Origin: Bacillus sp. es.034
GTDB taxonomy: Bacteria > Bacillota > Bacilli > Bacillales > Bacillaceae_B
Reading direction: 5' to 3'
Assembly: GCF_002563655.1 (NCBI RefSeq)
Contig: NZ_PDIY01000001.1
Location: 2,764,001-2,828,000, forward strand
DNA: 64,000 bases
Shown piece by piece: positions 43,620 to 52,002 of the stretch (positions are counted from its first letter, which is position 1; every line of letters begins with the position of its first letter). The notes beneath the pieces are model-generated. The model was not told where the DNA came from. It did not search any database and saw only the letters and a list, made by a program, of their open reading frames with translations. The position numbers and the translations under genes are program-made.

Positions 43620-43871
43620 TTATTTAGGATTCACTGGCCTATTCAATGCATAAAGATCGTCTTCAAGTAGAAGCATTTTATCCATCAATACGGTCTTGGA
43701 ATCCATCACTCCCTTATTATATAAGAAGGGACCGATTTCTTTCATAAAGAAGTCAAACCAATTTTCAGCTCCTAAATCCCCGATTTCATCCCCTGTTTGT
43801 TCATAGTAAAAGCTCTGGATCCTCCCAATCATTTCATCCTTTTGTTCTTTAGGTATCTTTGTAAACATCAT
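43620..43871 (-). CDS. DUF2164 protein
   Basis: 83 residues, with the family pattern IPKEQKDEMIGRIQSFYYEQTGDEIGDLGAE and FMKEIGPFLYNKGV. A small cytosolic protein of unknown function. The start is one of two adjacent ATGs (43871, 43868) after GGAGGTG. Monocistronic. Confidence 0.85.
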   Translation of the reverse strand: MMFTKIPKEQKDEMIGRIQSFYYEQTGDEIGDLGAENWFDFFMKEIGPFLYNKGVMDSKTVLMDKMLLLEDDLYALNRPVNPK

Positions 43872-44037
43872 GAGTACACCTCCAGTTTTGTTTCTTCCAT
43901 CGTAACATAAGAGCCCCTGCACGAGAGAGGTGTAAAGGAATTCTTAAGTCAAAGAGCTGTGAATTCTTCTCTAAAAATAAAGGGAATTTCCATACATTAG
44001 CCAATATAGTAAGAGAAGACTGTAAGGGGGACTTAAA

Positions 44038-44592
44038 ATGGAAATGAACTCAATATTCTTAATCAAAGAAAAAAACGGAATGAAAAAGGACTATTCTCTC
44101 CTTCTTTCCATGATGGACTATGCAAGATTGACCACCATTCAGGAAGTGGAAAATTTGCCGGTTGAAATGCTTGATTACCGTTGTCACGATGAAGCCAATT
44201 CCATTGGGATGCTGCTTGCCCATTTTGATGCAGTAGAAAAGATTTATCAGGCATTGACATTCGAACGTATGACCGATGATGAAATAGAGGCATGTGCGAC
44301 GGAATTGGAACCTGCATTAAGTTTAGGCAGCAAGGCAGCCGAAAGGATTAAAGGAAATTCTGTGGAGTACTACCTGGAAAACCTTCAACGTACAAGAATG
44401 GCCACAATCGAGCAATTTAAAAAACTGGACGAAGAATGGCTATATGAAGAAACAGAATGGTGGTACGGGGAAAAAGGGAATAACTTCTTTAAATGGTTTC
44501 ATGTTTTTGAAGACGAAATCAATCATAGGGGTCAAATAAGGATGATCAAGAAGTTGTATGCAAAAGAAAATCAACCTTCTACAGTAGAGTAG
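44038..44592 (+). CDS. DinB-family protein
   Basis: A 184-residue four-helix-bundle DinB/YfiT-type protein. The expected metal ligands are seen: H in LAHFDAVEK (near residue 61), and H in a late DEINHRGQIRMIKK helix (near 162). Members include thiol transferases (bacillithiol S-transferases) and uncharacterised enzymes. AAGGGGGA precedes the ATG; the first 15 residues are an extension. Monocistronic. Confidence 0.82.
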   Translation: MEMNSIFLIKEKNGMKKDYSLLLSMMDYARLTTIQEVENLPVEMLDYRCHDEANSIGMLLAHFDAVEKIYQALTFERMTDDEIEACATELEPALSLGSKAAERIKGNSVEYYLENLQRTRMATIEQFKKLDEEWLYEETEWWYGEKGNNFFKWFHVFEDEINHRGQIRMIKKLYAKENQPSTVE

Positions 44593-44630
44593 GTTAGACT
44601 ATATTTTTTACAATTAGACCCATTCCCACC

Positions 44631-44659
44631 TTGAGCTTTGGAGGGGAATCTGTTATAGT
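44631..44659 (+). promoter_or_regulatory. Sigma-A promoter of the cold-shock gene
   Basis: TTGAGC (44631-44636), 17-base spacer, TATAGT (44654-44659). It leaves a roughly 110-base 5' untranslated leader, typical of csp genes with cold-responsive folding. Confidence 0.75.
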
Positions 44660-44777
44660 AAAGATAATTATTTTTGTTCGATTAATATCCATGATTGAAA
44701 AATATTCATCTTGAATTTTAATCAGAGCAGGAATATAAATATTTTTACGTGCAACTGCACTAGGAGGTACATGTTTT

Positions 44778-44975
44778 ATGTTACAAGGTAAAGTTAAATG
44801 GTTTAACGCAGAAAAAGGTTTCGGTTTCATCGAAGTTGAAGGTCAAGATGATGTTTTTGTTCACTTCTCCGCTATCCAAGGTGAAGGATACAAATCATTA
44901 GAAGAAGGTCAAGATGTTACATTTGAAATCGTTGAAGGCGCTCGTGGACCACAAGCGGCAAACGTTCAAAAGTAA
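44778..44975 (+). CDS. Cold-shock protein
   Basis: A 65-residue single-domain RNA chaperone of the CspA/CspB family, with RNP1 KGFGFIEV (13-20) and RNP2 DVFVHFSAI (25-33) both complete. GGAGGT lies before the ATG. The long leader (44666-44777) fits cold-stabilised expression. Codon use is of the highly expressed type (GGT, GAA, AAA, GTT). Which of the several Bacillus csp paralogues it is cannot be said. Confidence 0.95.
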   Translation: MLQGKVKWFNAEKGFGFIEVEGQDDVFVHFSAIQGEGYKSLEEGQDVTFEIVEGARGPQAANVQK

Positions 44976-44994
44976 TTCAATCGTATAATTTCAA

Positions 44995-45028
44995 GCAGGG
45001 TACGTCAGCTGACGTACCCTGCTTTTTT
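44995..45028 (+). terminator. csp terminator
   Basis: A 28-base perfect palindrome, GCAGGGTACGTCAG / CTGACGTACCCTGC, directly followed by TTTTTT. Confidence 0.95.
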
Positions 45029-45049
45029 CGCTCTAAAGAGTAGTCGATG

Positions 45050-45077
45050 TGGACAATCAGGTAGAAAGTTCTATAAT
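45050..45077 (+). promoter_or_regulatory. Sigma-A promoter of the MFS exporter
   Basis: TGGACA (45050-45055), 16-base spacer, TATAAT (45072-45077). Confidence 0.75.
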
Positions 45078-45117
45078 GAAATAGACTGTATTACATAGTT
45101 TATGGAGGATGATCGCG

Positions 45118-46638
45118 TTGGTGGCTAAAGAAAGTAATATGAAACTGGCACTTGCCGGCTTATTGTTAGGTATACTCATGTCAGCCATGGATAACACCAT
45201 CGTAGCAACGGCATTGGGATCCATCGTGTCAGATCTGGGTGGACTGGACAAGTTTGTATGGGTCACAAGCGCCTACATGGTAGCGGTCATGGCGGGGATG
45301 CCGATTTTTGGTAAGCTGTCTGACATGTATGGCAGAAAGAGATTTTACATATTCGGTCTTTCCATTTTCTTAATTGGTTCAGCCCTGTGTGGGATTGCAC
45401 AGGATATCGTCCAGTTAAGTATCTTCCGGGCCATTCAAGGAATTGGCGGTGGAGCTTTGCTGCCAATCGCCTTTACCATTGTGTTTGATTTATTCCCCCC
45501 AGAAAAACGTGGGAAGATGACAGGACTCCTTGGTGCAGTATTTGGATCCGCTTCAGTATTCGGGCCGCTGATTGGGGCATTTTTAACGGATCATTTAAGT
45601 TGGCATTGGATCTTCTATGTCAATGTACCAATTGGTCTCCTATCGCTCTTCTTTATTACAACGGCTTATAAAGAATCCACGCAACGATCAGATCAACGAA
45701 TTGATTGGGGAGGGGCGATAACCCTGGTGATAGCGGTTGTCAGTCTCATGTTTGCCCTTGAATTCGGCGGAAAGGAATTCCCTTGGGAGTCGTGGCAAAT
45801 CATTGGATTGTTTGCATCCTTCTTTCTTTTCTTTATAAGTTTCTTATGGATCGAACGAAAAGCATCCGAACCGATCATTTCATTTTGGATGTTTAAAAGT
45901 CCTTTGTTTGCGTCTGCACAGGCCCTCGCTTTTCTATATGGGGCAGCGTTCATTATCCTGACCATATTAATCCCGATCTTTGTTCAGGCTGTGTATGGGG
46001 GATCTGCGACAAATGCCGGATTGATTTTGACTCCATTGATGCTCGGCTCTGTAGCTGGCAGTGCCGTTGCAGGTATCCGGATGACGAAAACAAGTTACCG
46101 TAATATCATGTGGGTTTCCATCATTTCCTTTATCGCAGGCATGGTATTACTTGCGACAATGGGACCGGATACGAGCAGGTTGTTGTTGACGCTCTATATG
46201 GTCATAAGTGGATTTGGTGTAGGTTTTTCATTTTCATTACTCCCTAATGCCACGATCCATAAACTTGATCCGAGGTTTAGAGGGTCTGCAAACTCGACAA
46301 ACGCCTTCTTCCGTTCACTTGGGATGACCATCGGAATCACGGTCTATGGGACGCTGCAAACAAAGCTCTTTGCCTCTAATCTTGAAAATGCCTTCAAGGG
46401 ACAGGAAGCAGGAGGCGGCTTCCAGGGTGATCCAAGAAGTATTTTTGAACCTGAAATGCGTGAAAAGATTCCGGATTTTGTTCTTACTAAAATCGTGGAT
46501 GCTATGTCAGATTCCATTACAACCACTTTTGCCTATGCATTGATACCCCTTGGCATAGCATTGGTGTTTGTATTCCTGATGGGGAAATCGAGACTTGAAG
46601 TGACAACCGCTCTTTCTTCTGAGAAAATGAAGGAATAG
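45118..46638 (+). CDS. MFS multidrug exporter, 14-helix DHA2 type
   Basis: A 506-residue EmrB/QacA-like drug:proton antiporter with 14 predicted spans. It has the helix-1 D in LMSAMDNTIVATAL (motif D1), the loop 2-3 motif GKLSDMYGRKRF, and the helix-5 motif C-like FGPLIGAFL. The substrate is unknown; no regulator is adjacent. The start is probably TTG 45118, nine bases after GGAGG; GTG 45121 is an alternative. The ATG at 45109 touches the ribosome site and is unlikely. Confidence 0.9.
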   Translation: MVAKESNMKLALAGLLLGILMSAMDNTIVATALGSIVSDLGGLDKFVWVTSAYMVAVMAGMPIFGKLSDMYGRKRFYIFGLSIFLIGSALCGIAQDIVQLSIFRAIQGIGGGALLPIAFTIVFDLFPPEKRGKMTGLLGAVFGSASVFGPLIGAFLTDHLSWHWIFYVNVPIGLLSLFFITTAYKESTQRSDQRIDWGGAITLVIAVVSLMFALEFGGKEFPWESWQIIGLFASFFLFFISFLWIERKASEPIISFWMFKSPLFASAQALAFLYGAAFIILTILIPIFVQAVYGGSATNAGLILTPLMLGSVAGSAVAGIRMTKTSYRNIMWVSIISFIAGMVLLATMGPDTSRLLLTLYMVISGFGVGFSFSLLPNATIHKLDPRFRGSANSTNAFFRSLGMTIGITVYGTLQTKLFASNLENAFKGQEAGGGFQGDPRSIFEPEMREKIPDFVLTKIVDAMSDSITTTFAYALIPLGIALVFVFLMGKSRLEVTTALSSEKMKE

Positions 46639-46703
46639 AGGTAATACCATTCATCCCTGGTCTTTGATCAGCGATTGAAACATTGTATTGGAGTGTTTTG
46701 ATT

Positions 46704-46925
46704 TTGTGGAAAAATGCTAAGAAGTTTTTTGTTTTTATAGGAGTATTCCTCGGGATAAGTCTCTTATTGAGTATCATAACCGGTTTGATAATCACCTATA
46801 TGTACGATGGTACCGGTTATAAAGGTTCTCCCGTGATCGGGACCATGATAAATGGAGCTTCAGCTGTCATTGCCGTATTGGTCGCCTATAAACCGTTCAG
46901 AAAAAGCGGGGCACATAAAAGATAG
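46704..46925 (+). CDS. Small two-helix membrane protein
   Basis: About 73 residues with two hydrophobic segments (about 7-27 and 45-62) and a basic C-terminus. Not recognised. The start is uncertain: TTG at 46704 or 46698, after TTGGAGTG. It lies 65 bases after the MFS gene and may be its operon partner. A terminator follows. Confidence 0.55.
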   Translation: MWKNAKKFFVFIGVFLGISLLLSIITGLIITYMYDGTGYKGSPVIGTMINGASAVIAVLVAYKPFRKSGAHKR

Positions 46926-46949
46926 CAATCGCTTTTTAGAACGAATGAT

Positions 46950-46980
46950 AAACCTTCCCATAATGGGGAGGTTTTTTGTG
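46950..46980 (+). terminator. Terminator after the small membrane protein
   Basis: AACCTTCCC / GGGGAGGTT with a short loop, followed by TTTTTTG. Confidence 0.88.
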
Positions 46981-47010
46981 TTTAATCTATTTCAGGTATT
47001 GATACATAAG

Positions 47011-47036
47011 GAAAAAGACCAGTCATTTGACTGATC
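47011..47036 (-). terminator. Terminator of the SASP-like gene
   Basis: On the minus strand GATCAGTCA / TGACTGGTC around AA, followed by TTTTTC (plus-strand AAAAAG at 47012-47017). Confidence 0.8.
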
Positions 47037-47071
47037 TCTCTTTAAGTATCTGATTTTGTTCCTATGTTAGA

Positions 47072-47197
47072 TTATTTATTTTGTTGGTTTTGTTGTTTAG
47101 CAGCTTTTTTAGCTCTTTCAGAAGCGTTTTGCTCTTGAGCAAATTCTGCTTCATTTTTTTGTTGCTGCGGCTTTTTGTTATTATTATTCGTCATCAT
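47072..47197 (-). CDS. Small Gln/Asn/Lys-rich protein, candidate gamma-type SASP
   Basis: 41 residues, no hydrophobic core: MMTNNNNKKPQQQ, then EAEFAQEQNASERAKKAAKQQ and a NQQNK end. The E-F-A-x-E-x-N element and the Gln/Asn/Ala/Lys composition resemble the repeats of gamma-type small acid-soluble spore proteins, but only one unit is present. A perfect GGAGGTGATC ribosome site precedes the ATG, so high translation is likely. I see no clear SigG promoter, so the spore assignment stays tentative. Confidence 0.65.
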   Translation of the reverse strand: MMTNNNNKKPQQQKNEAEFAQEQNASERAKKAAKQQNQQNK

Positions 47198-47300
47198 GAT
47201 CACCTCCTTCTACATTAATTTGCCCGGTTTTGAAAAAAAGATACTCGGAATATTAATTTTTACCATTCACATTGGGACTCCCGTTTCCAGTTACTTACTA

Positions 47301-47326
47301 GTTTAGCTCTTCAAAAAAGAGGGTAT
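47301..47326 (+). promoter_or_regulatory. Candidate sigma-B promoter of the BCCT gene
   Basis: GTTTAG (47301-47306), 14-base spacer, GGGTAT (47321-47326); the SigB consensus is GTTTAA-N12-15-GGGTAT. General-stress control suits an osmolyte transporter. Confidence 0.65.
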
Positions 47327-47394
47327 CACTAAGTTTATGCCTTTATTTTTATTTACATAAGTATGTGACACAATTGATCTGAGGGGGAAGCAAG

Positions 47395-48897
47395 TTGAAA
47401 AATTTTACACCAATGTTTTGGATCGCGATATCGATCGGAGTGATCTTTGTATTATGGGGAGTCTTATTTCCTCAAATACTGATCGATGTCATGACAAATA
47501 CTCAAGGGGTTCTCCTTGATAAATTTGGCTGGTTTTATCAATTTTCAGCCACATTCTTTTTTATCATCGCCATCTTTTTTGCCCTAAGTAAGTATGGGAA
47601 GATTCGCTTGGGGGAAGACACGGACAGACCGGAATACTCTACATTGACCTGGTTTGCCATGCTTTTCAGTGCAGGAATGGGCATCGGTCTTCTTTTTTAC
47701 GGGGTGTCTGAACCTGTTTCACATTATGCTACTCCTCCATTTGGAAAAGGAGGGACCATTGAATCAGCCAAGGTGGGGTTACGGTATACATATCTTCACT
47801 GGGGATTCCATGCATGGGCCATATATGCCGTTGTGGCACTGGCGCTTGCCTATTATAAGTTCAGGAAGGGGATGCCTGGACTGATGAGCGCCACGCTGTA
47901 TCCGGTCATAGGTGAAAGGGCGAAAGGTCCGATCGGTTACATCGTGGATATCATCGCTGTATTTGCCACCATTTTCGGAGTTGCCATTTCACTGGGAATA
48001 GGAGCCCAACAAATCAATAGTGGACTCCATTATCTTATGGATGTACCGATTAATTTCAGCATCCAGCTCATCATCATGGGGATTGCCACGGTCCTTTATA
48101 TTACGTCCGCTTCTACGGGCTTATCCAAAGGAATTAAATATTTGAGTAATGCCAATATGGTTCTCGCGGTCTTGTTATTCTTTGTTTTCCTTATCGTGGG
48201 ACCTTCACAATTTGTTCTGGAATTATTCCTGACGACGTTTGGAAGCTATGTTCAGAATCTGCCGAGTATGGGATTGCGTTTTTCACCATTTAATGTAGAG
48301 AATAACCAGTGGGTGAAGGACTGGACGATATTTTATTGGGCATGGTGGATCTCATGGACACCTTTCGTGGGAACATTCATTGCCAGGGTGTCAAAGGGCA
48401 GGACTGTCCGTGAATTCATCATTGCCGTCATCATCGTTCCTACCATTGTTTGCTCGCTATGGTTTGGGGTATTCGGGGGAACAGGATTGTACTATGATCT
48501 GGTCCAGGGAATAGACGTAGCGGGTCAAAGCTTGGAAACGTCATTATTTTATGTGTTCTATCAGATGCCTTTGAGTGGGGTTTTATCAGTCATCTCCCTA
48601 TTCCTGATCATTACTTTCTTTGTTACTTCTGCCGATTCTGCCACATTCGTATTGGGCATGCAAACATCCAATGGAAGTCTGAATCCTCCATTCTTTGTGA
48701 AATTCAGCTGGGGAATCATCTTGGCGGCTATCGCTGCCATTATAATGGGTACCGGAGGCATCAGTGGACTTCAGGCAGCCACCATCATCACCGCACTGCC
48801 CCTCGGGATCATCCTGCTCGTCATGACATATGGCTTGATCATTTCATTTCAAAAAGAAATCAGGGTGAAGAATAAAAGAAAAACCCAAGAGCATTAA
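47395..48897 (+). CDS. BCCT-family betaine/choline/carnitine transporter (OpuD-like)
   Basis: A 500-residue sodium-coupled glycine-betaine-type uptake carrier with 12 spans. The substrate-site tryptophans lie in the WAWWISWTPFVGTFIARVSKGRT stretch (about 318-342, the BCCT signature). The GMGIGLLFYGVSEPVSHY sodium-site region is near 97-115. It imports an osmoprotectant, probably glycine betaine as in OpuD. The start is TTG after GAGGGGGA. A sigma-B-like promoter is 70 bases upstream. Monocistronic. Confidence 0.9.
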   Translation: MKNFTPMFWIAISIGVIFVLWGVLFPQILIDVMTNTQGVLLDKFGWFYQFSATFFFIIAIFFALSKYGKIRLGEDTDRPEYSTLTWFAMLFSAGMGIGLLFYGVSEPVSHYATPPFGKGGTIESAKVGLRYTYLHWGFHAWAIYAVVALALAYYKFRKGMPGLMSATLYPVIGERAKGPIGYIVDIIAVFATIFGVAISLGIGAQQINSGLHYLMDVPINFSIQLIIMGIATVLYITSASTGLSKGIKYLSNANMVLAVLLFFVFLIVGPSQFVLELFLTTFGSYVQNLPSMGLRFSPFNVENNQWVKDWTIFYWAWWISWTPFVGTFIARVSKGRTVREFIIAVIIVPTIVCSLWFGVFGGTGLYYDLVQGIDVAGQSLETSLFYVFYQMPLSGVLSVISLFLIITFFVTSADSATFVLGMQTSNGSLNPPFFVKFSWGIILAAIAAIIMGTGGISGLQAATIITALPLGIILLVMTYGLIISFQKEIRVKNKRKTQEH

Positions 48898-48906
48898 ATA
48901 ATAGGT

Positions 48907-48941
48907 ATTCACCCCCCTGTCATGTTGATAGGGGGGTGAAT
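48907..48941 (+). terminator. Hairpin after the BCCT gene
   Basis: ATTCACCCCCCT / AGGGGGGTGAAT with an 11-base loop; no T-run follows. Confidence 0.55.
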
Positions 48942-48988
48942 GTGCAGTTGATGGAAATATTTCCATTCGGGCCTCCGAAAGGATCATT

Positions 48989-49015
48989 CATTTGGTAAAA
49001 TAGAGATACCAAATG
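48989..49015 (+). promoter_or_regulatory. Inverted repeat over the peptidase E promoter
   Basis: CATTTGGTA (48989-48997) and TACCAAATG (49007-49015), a perfect 9-base inverted repeat around AAATAGAGA. A -10-like TAAAAT (48996-49001) falls inside. Possible operator, or an RNA hairpin at the 5' end of the message. Confidence 0.45.
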
Positions 49016-49032
49016 GAGAGTGGGGATGGTTC

Positions 49033-49737
49033 ATGAAACAAATCATTGCAATGGGTGGTGGAGGTTTCTCAATGGAACCTGATAACCTGTTATTGGATCA
49101 GTACATAATAAATCAGTCAAAGGCATCCAGGCCAAAGGTGTGTTTCCTACCCACAGCAAGTGGAGATGCAGAAGGTTATATTGAACGCTTTTACAACGCT
49201 TTTACATCCCTGTCAAGTGAACCTTCTCATCTATCTTTATTCAAGCCCTCCACCAGGGATTTAGAAGGCTTCCTGCTTGAAAAAGAGATTATTTATGTTG
49301 GCGGGGGAAATACGAAGAATATGCTTGCCTTATGGAAAGAGTGGGAAATTGACGTGATTCTACGGAAGGCATGGGAGTCAGGAACCATTCTGGCTGGTTT
49401 GAGTGCAGGGTCGATTTGCTGGTTTGAAGAAGGAACCACCGATTCTTACGGGGATGGGCTGGAGACCATCAAGGGATTGGGCTTGATAGAAGGCAGTCAC
49501 TCCCCTCATTATGATGGAGAAGAAAACCGTCGTCCCCTGTATCATTCTTTTATTGAGAGTGGGGAGTTGAAACCAGGCTATGCCGCTGATGATGGAGCAG
49601 CTTTGCATTTCATTGATGGAGGACTGGCCAAAGCGGTGAGTTCAAGACCAAATGCATCGGCTTACCGGATAGAGAAAAAAGATGGAGTAATTCAGGAGTA
49701 CAGAATCGCGACCAACTATTTGGAAAATCCGATGTGA
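49033..49737 (+). CDS. Peptidase E-like (S51) serine hydrolase
   Basis: 234 residues of the peptidase E/cyanophycinase family, related to class I glutamine amidotransferases. The nucleophile is the serine in AGLSAGSICWF (near 122), with the expected GSHSPHYDGEE histidine region (near 157) and an early VGGGNTKNML loop. Family members split Asp-X dipeptides; YgaJ of B. subtilis is similar. GGGGATG lies upstream of the ATG. Monocistronic behind the inverted repeat. Confidence 0.87.
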   Translation: MKQIIAMGGGGFSMEPDNLLLDQYIINQSKASRPKVCFLPTASGDAEGYIERFYNAFTSLSSEPSHLSLFKPSTRDLEGFLLEKEIIYVGGGNTKNMLALWKEWEIDVILRKAWESGTILAGLSAGSICWFEEGTTDSYGDGLETIKGLGLIEGSHSPHYDGEENRRPLYHSFIESGELKPGYAADDGAALHFIDGGLAKAVSSRPNASAYRIEKKDGVIQEYRIATNYLENPM

Positions 49738-49815
49738 TTCTCAAGAAGACCGCATAATCCGGTGTCCCTTTTCATAGGGATAGTGATGAGTCATTTTCCA
49801 GGGAGGAGAATCATC

Positions 49816-50085
49816 ATGAATGAGGATAAACGCAACATGACCGGGGATTTGGTAAAGAAAACATCGAAGCAGGCAAGTGAACTCCTTAACAAAACAGCCG
49901 ATACAGCAAACGGGATCATCAAGAGTGTGAGCGGTGAAGGTGGATTGGTGGGGAAAGTGTCGGATACGTCCGCAGACTTCGTGAAAAACGTAAGCAACAC
50001 CGGAAATAAAATGGTCGGTAAAACCGTTGACACAACAAGTAAAGCCGTAAAAGGTGCATCCAATAAACTATTTAAAAAGAAATAA
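49816..50085 (+). CDS. LEA-like repeat protein
   Basis: 89 hydrophilic residues built from imperfect repeats of about 20: KTADTANGIIKSV, KVSDTSADFVKNV and KTVDTTSKAVKGA share K-x2-D-T-x5-V-K. This amphipathic, Lys/Thr/Ala/Val-rich pattern resembles late-embryogenesis-abundant and stress-protective proteins. GGGAGGAG precedes the ATG at 49816. Function inferred only from composition. A terminator follows at 50094. Confidence 0.7.
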   Translation: MNEDKRNMTGDLVKKTSKQASELLNKTADTANGIIKSVSGEGGLVGKVSDTSADFVKNVSNTGNKMVGKTVDTTSKAVKGASNKLFKKK

Positions 50086-50093
50086 GGCTTTGA

Positions 50094-50131
50094 AAGGAGT
50101 AATCTTCTGGGTGGAGATTGCTTCTTTTTAT
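50094..50131 (+). terminator. Terminator after the LEA-like gene
   Basis: AAGGAGTAATCT / AGATTGCTTCTT with two G-U pairs, followed by TTTAT. Confidence 0.7.
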
Positions 50132-50203
50132 ATGTTTCGGAATCAACAAAGAATGCTATGATAAAATGAATCATGAATGTTAATTAAAACGGGGAGTGAG
50201 TCG

Positions 50204-50641
50204 ATGATTCAGTTTCGAAAGATTCCAGCTGCAGATACATATTCGATTAGACAACAAATTTTACGACCGACACAAACAATGGAAGAATGCAAGTATGAAG
50301 GAGATATGGAAGAATCCACGTTCCACGTCGGAGCTTTTGATGGAGAAAAACTGATCTGTATTGGCTCTTTCTATCAGGAAGCTCAGGGAGACTTGGAAGC
50401 GAGGATGCCCTTTCGTTTAAGGGGTATGGCGACTCTCCCTGATTTCAGATCAAAGGGGATCGGAAAATATCTCATAGAGTACAGCGAAGATATCCTGAAG
50501 AACGAAGGCTGTGATCTGTGGTGGTGTAATGCCAGGACTTCAGCTGCTCCTTACTATACAAAACTGGGACTGACCCAGTCAGGTGGTATCTTTGAAATAG
50601 AACCTATAGGCCCTCATATGATTATGTTCAAAGAGATGTAA
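50204..50641 (+). CDS. GNAT acetyltransferase
   Basis: A 145-residue single-domain GNAT enzyme. The acetyl-CoA loop LPDFRSKGIGKYLIEY (R-x2-G-I-G) is at about 91-106, with the later WWCNARTSAAPYYTKLGL helix. Short GNATs of this kind (ElaA-like) acetylate small molecules or amino acids; the substrate is unknown. GGGGAGTG precedes the ATG at 50204. Confidence 0.87.
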   Translation: MIQFRKIPAADTYSIRQQILRPTQTMEECKYEGDMEESTFHVGAFDGEKLICIGSFYQEAQGDLEARMPFRLRGMATLPDFRSKGIGKYLIEYSEDILKNEGCDLWWCNARTSAAPYYTKLGLTQSGGIFEIEPIGPHMIMFKEM

Positions 50642-50660
50642 GAACGGTATTTCCTTCTAC

Positions 50661-50692
50661 TAAAAAACAACCGGGCAATGGCCCGGTTGTCT
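50661..50692 (-). terminator. Terminator of the AI-2E family gene
   Basis: Minus-strand ACAACCGGGC / GCCCGGTTGT with a CATT loop, followed by TTTTTTA. Confidence 0.88.
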
Positions 50693-50699
50693 CCAGTAT

Positions 50700-51791
50700 T
50701 CACTCCTGTATGGAAGATCTTCTCAGCTTAATAAACTTCACTAAATTCAATACAATCGTTTTCGATACTGCATAGGTGGGTACGGCTAAGATCATGCCGA
50801 GTATTCCAGCTAAGTTACCTGCAACAAGTAATAATATGATGATCGTCGCAGGGTGGGTATCCAATCGTTTGCCTAAAATAAGGGGGGAAAGAAGATTCCC
50901 TTCAATTTGTTGAGCAATCGTGACCACCACTGCGACAAGGATCGCCTTTGTCGGTGAGTCAAACAACGCGATGATGATGGCGGGTGCTGCGCCGATGAAC
51001 GGTCCGATAAACGGGATGATGTTTGTGACGGCCCCGATCAGTGCCATCACGAGTGCATAAGGCAACCCGATGATCAAGTAACCGATAAAGGTGAGTGTCC
51101 CCACAAATGAAGCGACTGTCAATTGTCCCTGTATGTACGCAGCAAGTGTTTCACTCGTATCCTTCAATGTGTTGATTCCTTCCTCACGGTACGCAGGCGG
51201 CAAAAATTTTGAAATGGCCTTCGGGAATTTATGACCGTCCTTGAACATGAAGAACAGAAGGAAAGGTACTGTAACAATGAGAATGGTAATGCTTGTCAAC
51301 ACACTGAGTAATCCCTTCAAGGCAGTGGTAATATTATCAGGCAATGTATTGGCGAAATCCACCAGCTGATTCTCAATATCCTTCAGTGACACATAATCCT
51401 GATTCATCATCCATTTAAATTGCTCTGTTTCAGACAAATATTCAATGAAGTTCCTCGTTTGCTTTGCATACTCAGGCAGAGCATTGAATAACGCTGTTAC
51501 CTGACGTGTAATGACAGGCGCGATATTCCCAATGATCAACACTAATGCCCCGATGATCGCAGCATAAAGTACGATGATCGCAATCGTCCTCGGGAGCTTT
51601 GCTTTCACCAGAAGATCGACTAATGGATTCAGTAAAAAGTAAAGAAACCCTGAAATGATGATTGGGAAAAATAAAGTAGATGCAAATACGACAATGGGTT
51701 CAAAAAGAAAAGAAATCTTGGTTGAAACATAAATGATGGTAAGAATAATAAGAATTTGTAAGCTCCATGAATAAACTTTTTTCTTGGTCAA
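50700..51791 (-). CDS. AI-2E family (YtvI/PerM-like) membrane transporter
   Basis: About 363 residues with seven to eight hydrophobic segments. The family pattern is seen: an N-terminal helix pair, a large outside/inside domain (about 95-205), then PFLLFFMFKDG, GQLTVASFVGTLTFIGY and the conserved GAVTNIIPFIGPFIGAAPA region (about 258-276). Members export autoinducer-2 or act as sodium/proton antiporters. The start is TTG at 51791, six bases after AGAGGTG; a GTG at 51800 lies in that site. Confidence 0.87.
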   Translation of the reverse strand: MTKKKVYSWSLQILIILTIIYVSTKISFLFEPIVVFASTLFFPIIISGFLYFLLNPLVDLLVKAKLPRTIAIIVLYAAIIGALVLIIGNIAPVITRQVTALFNALPEYAKQTRNFIEYLSETEQFKWMMNQDYVSLKDIENQLVDFANTLPDNITTALKGLLSVLTSITILIVTVPFLLFFMFKDGHKFPKAISKFLPPAYREEGINTLKDTSETLAAYIQGQLTVASFVGTLTFIGYLIIGLPYALVMALIGAVTNIIPFIGPFIGAAPAIIIALFDSPTKAILVAVVVTIAQQIEGNLLSPLILGKRLDTHPATIIILLLVAGNLAGILGMILAVPTYAVSKTIVLNLVKFIKLRRSSIQE

Positions 51792-52002
51792 ACTGTTCAC
51801 CTCTGATACGACTAGTTTATCTGATTAAGTATATCAAAAATAGGAGGAGAACCCCTACTAATATCTGAGATAATAGAAGAATTATTTTTGAAGGGTAACC
51901 TATAAGTTTATGAATCCACCTCTAGCGTAGGAAGAAAAATGCATAATGAACCAAACGATGGGGACAATAATAAGAAAAATGATTCTGACTGAAGGTGCAA
52001 AT

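Noticed and set aside
51850-52002. SigG promoter before the germination operon
   Set aside because: Expected on biological grounds, but no pair of boxes with acceptable match and spacing could be found by eye.
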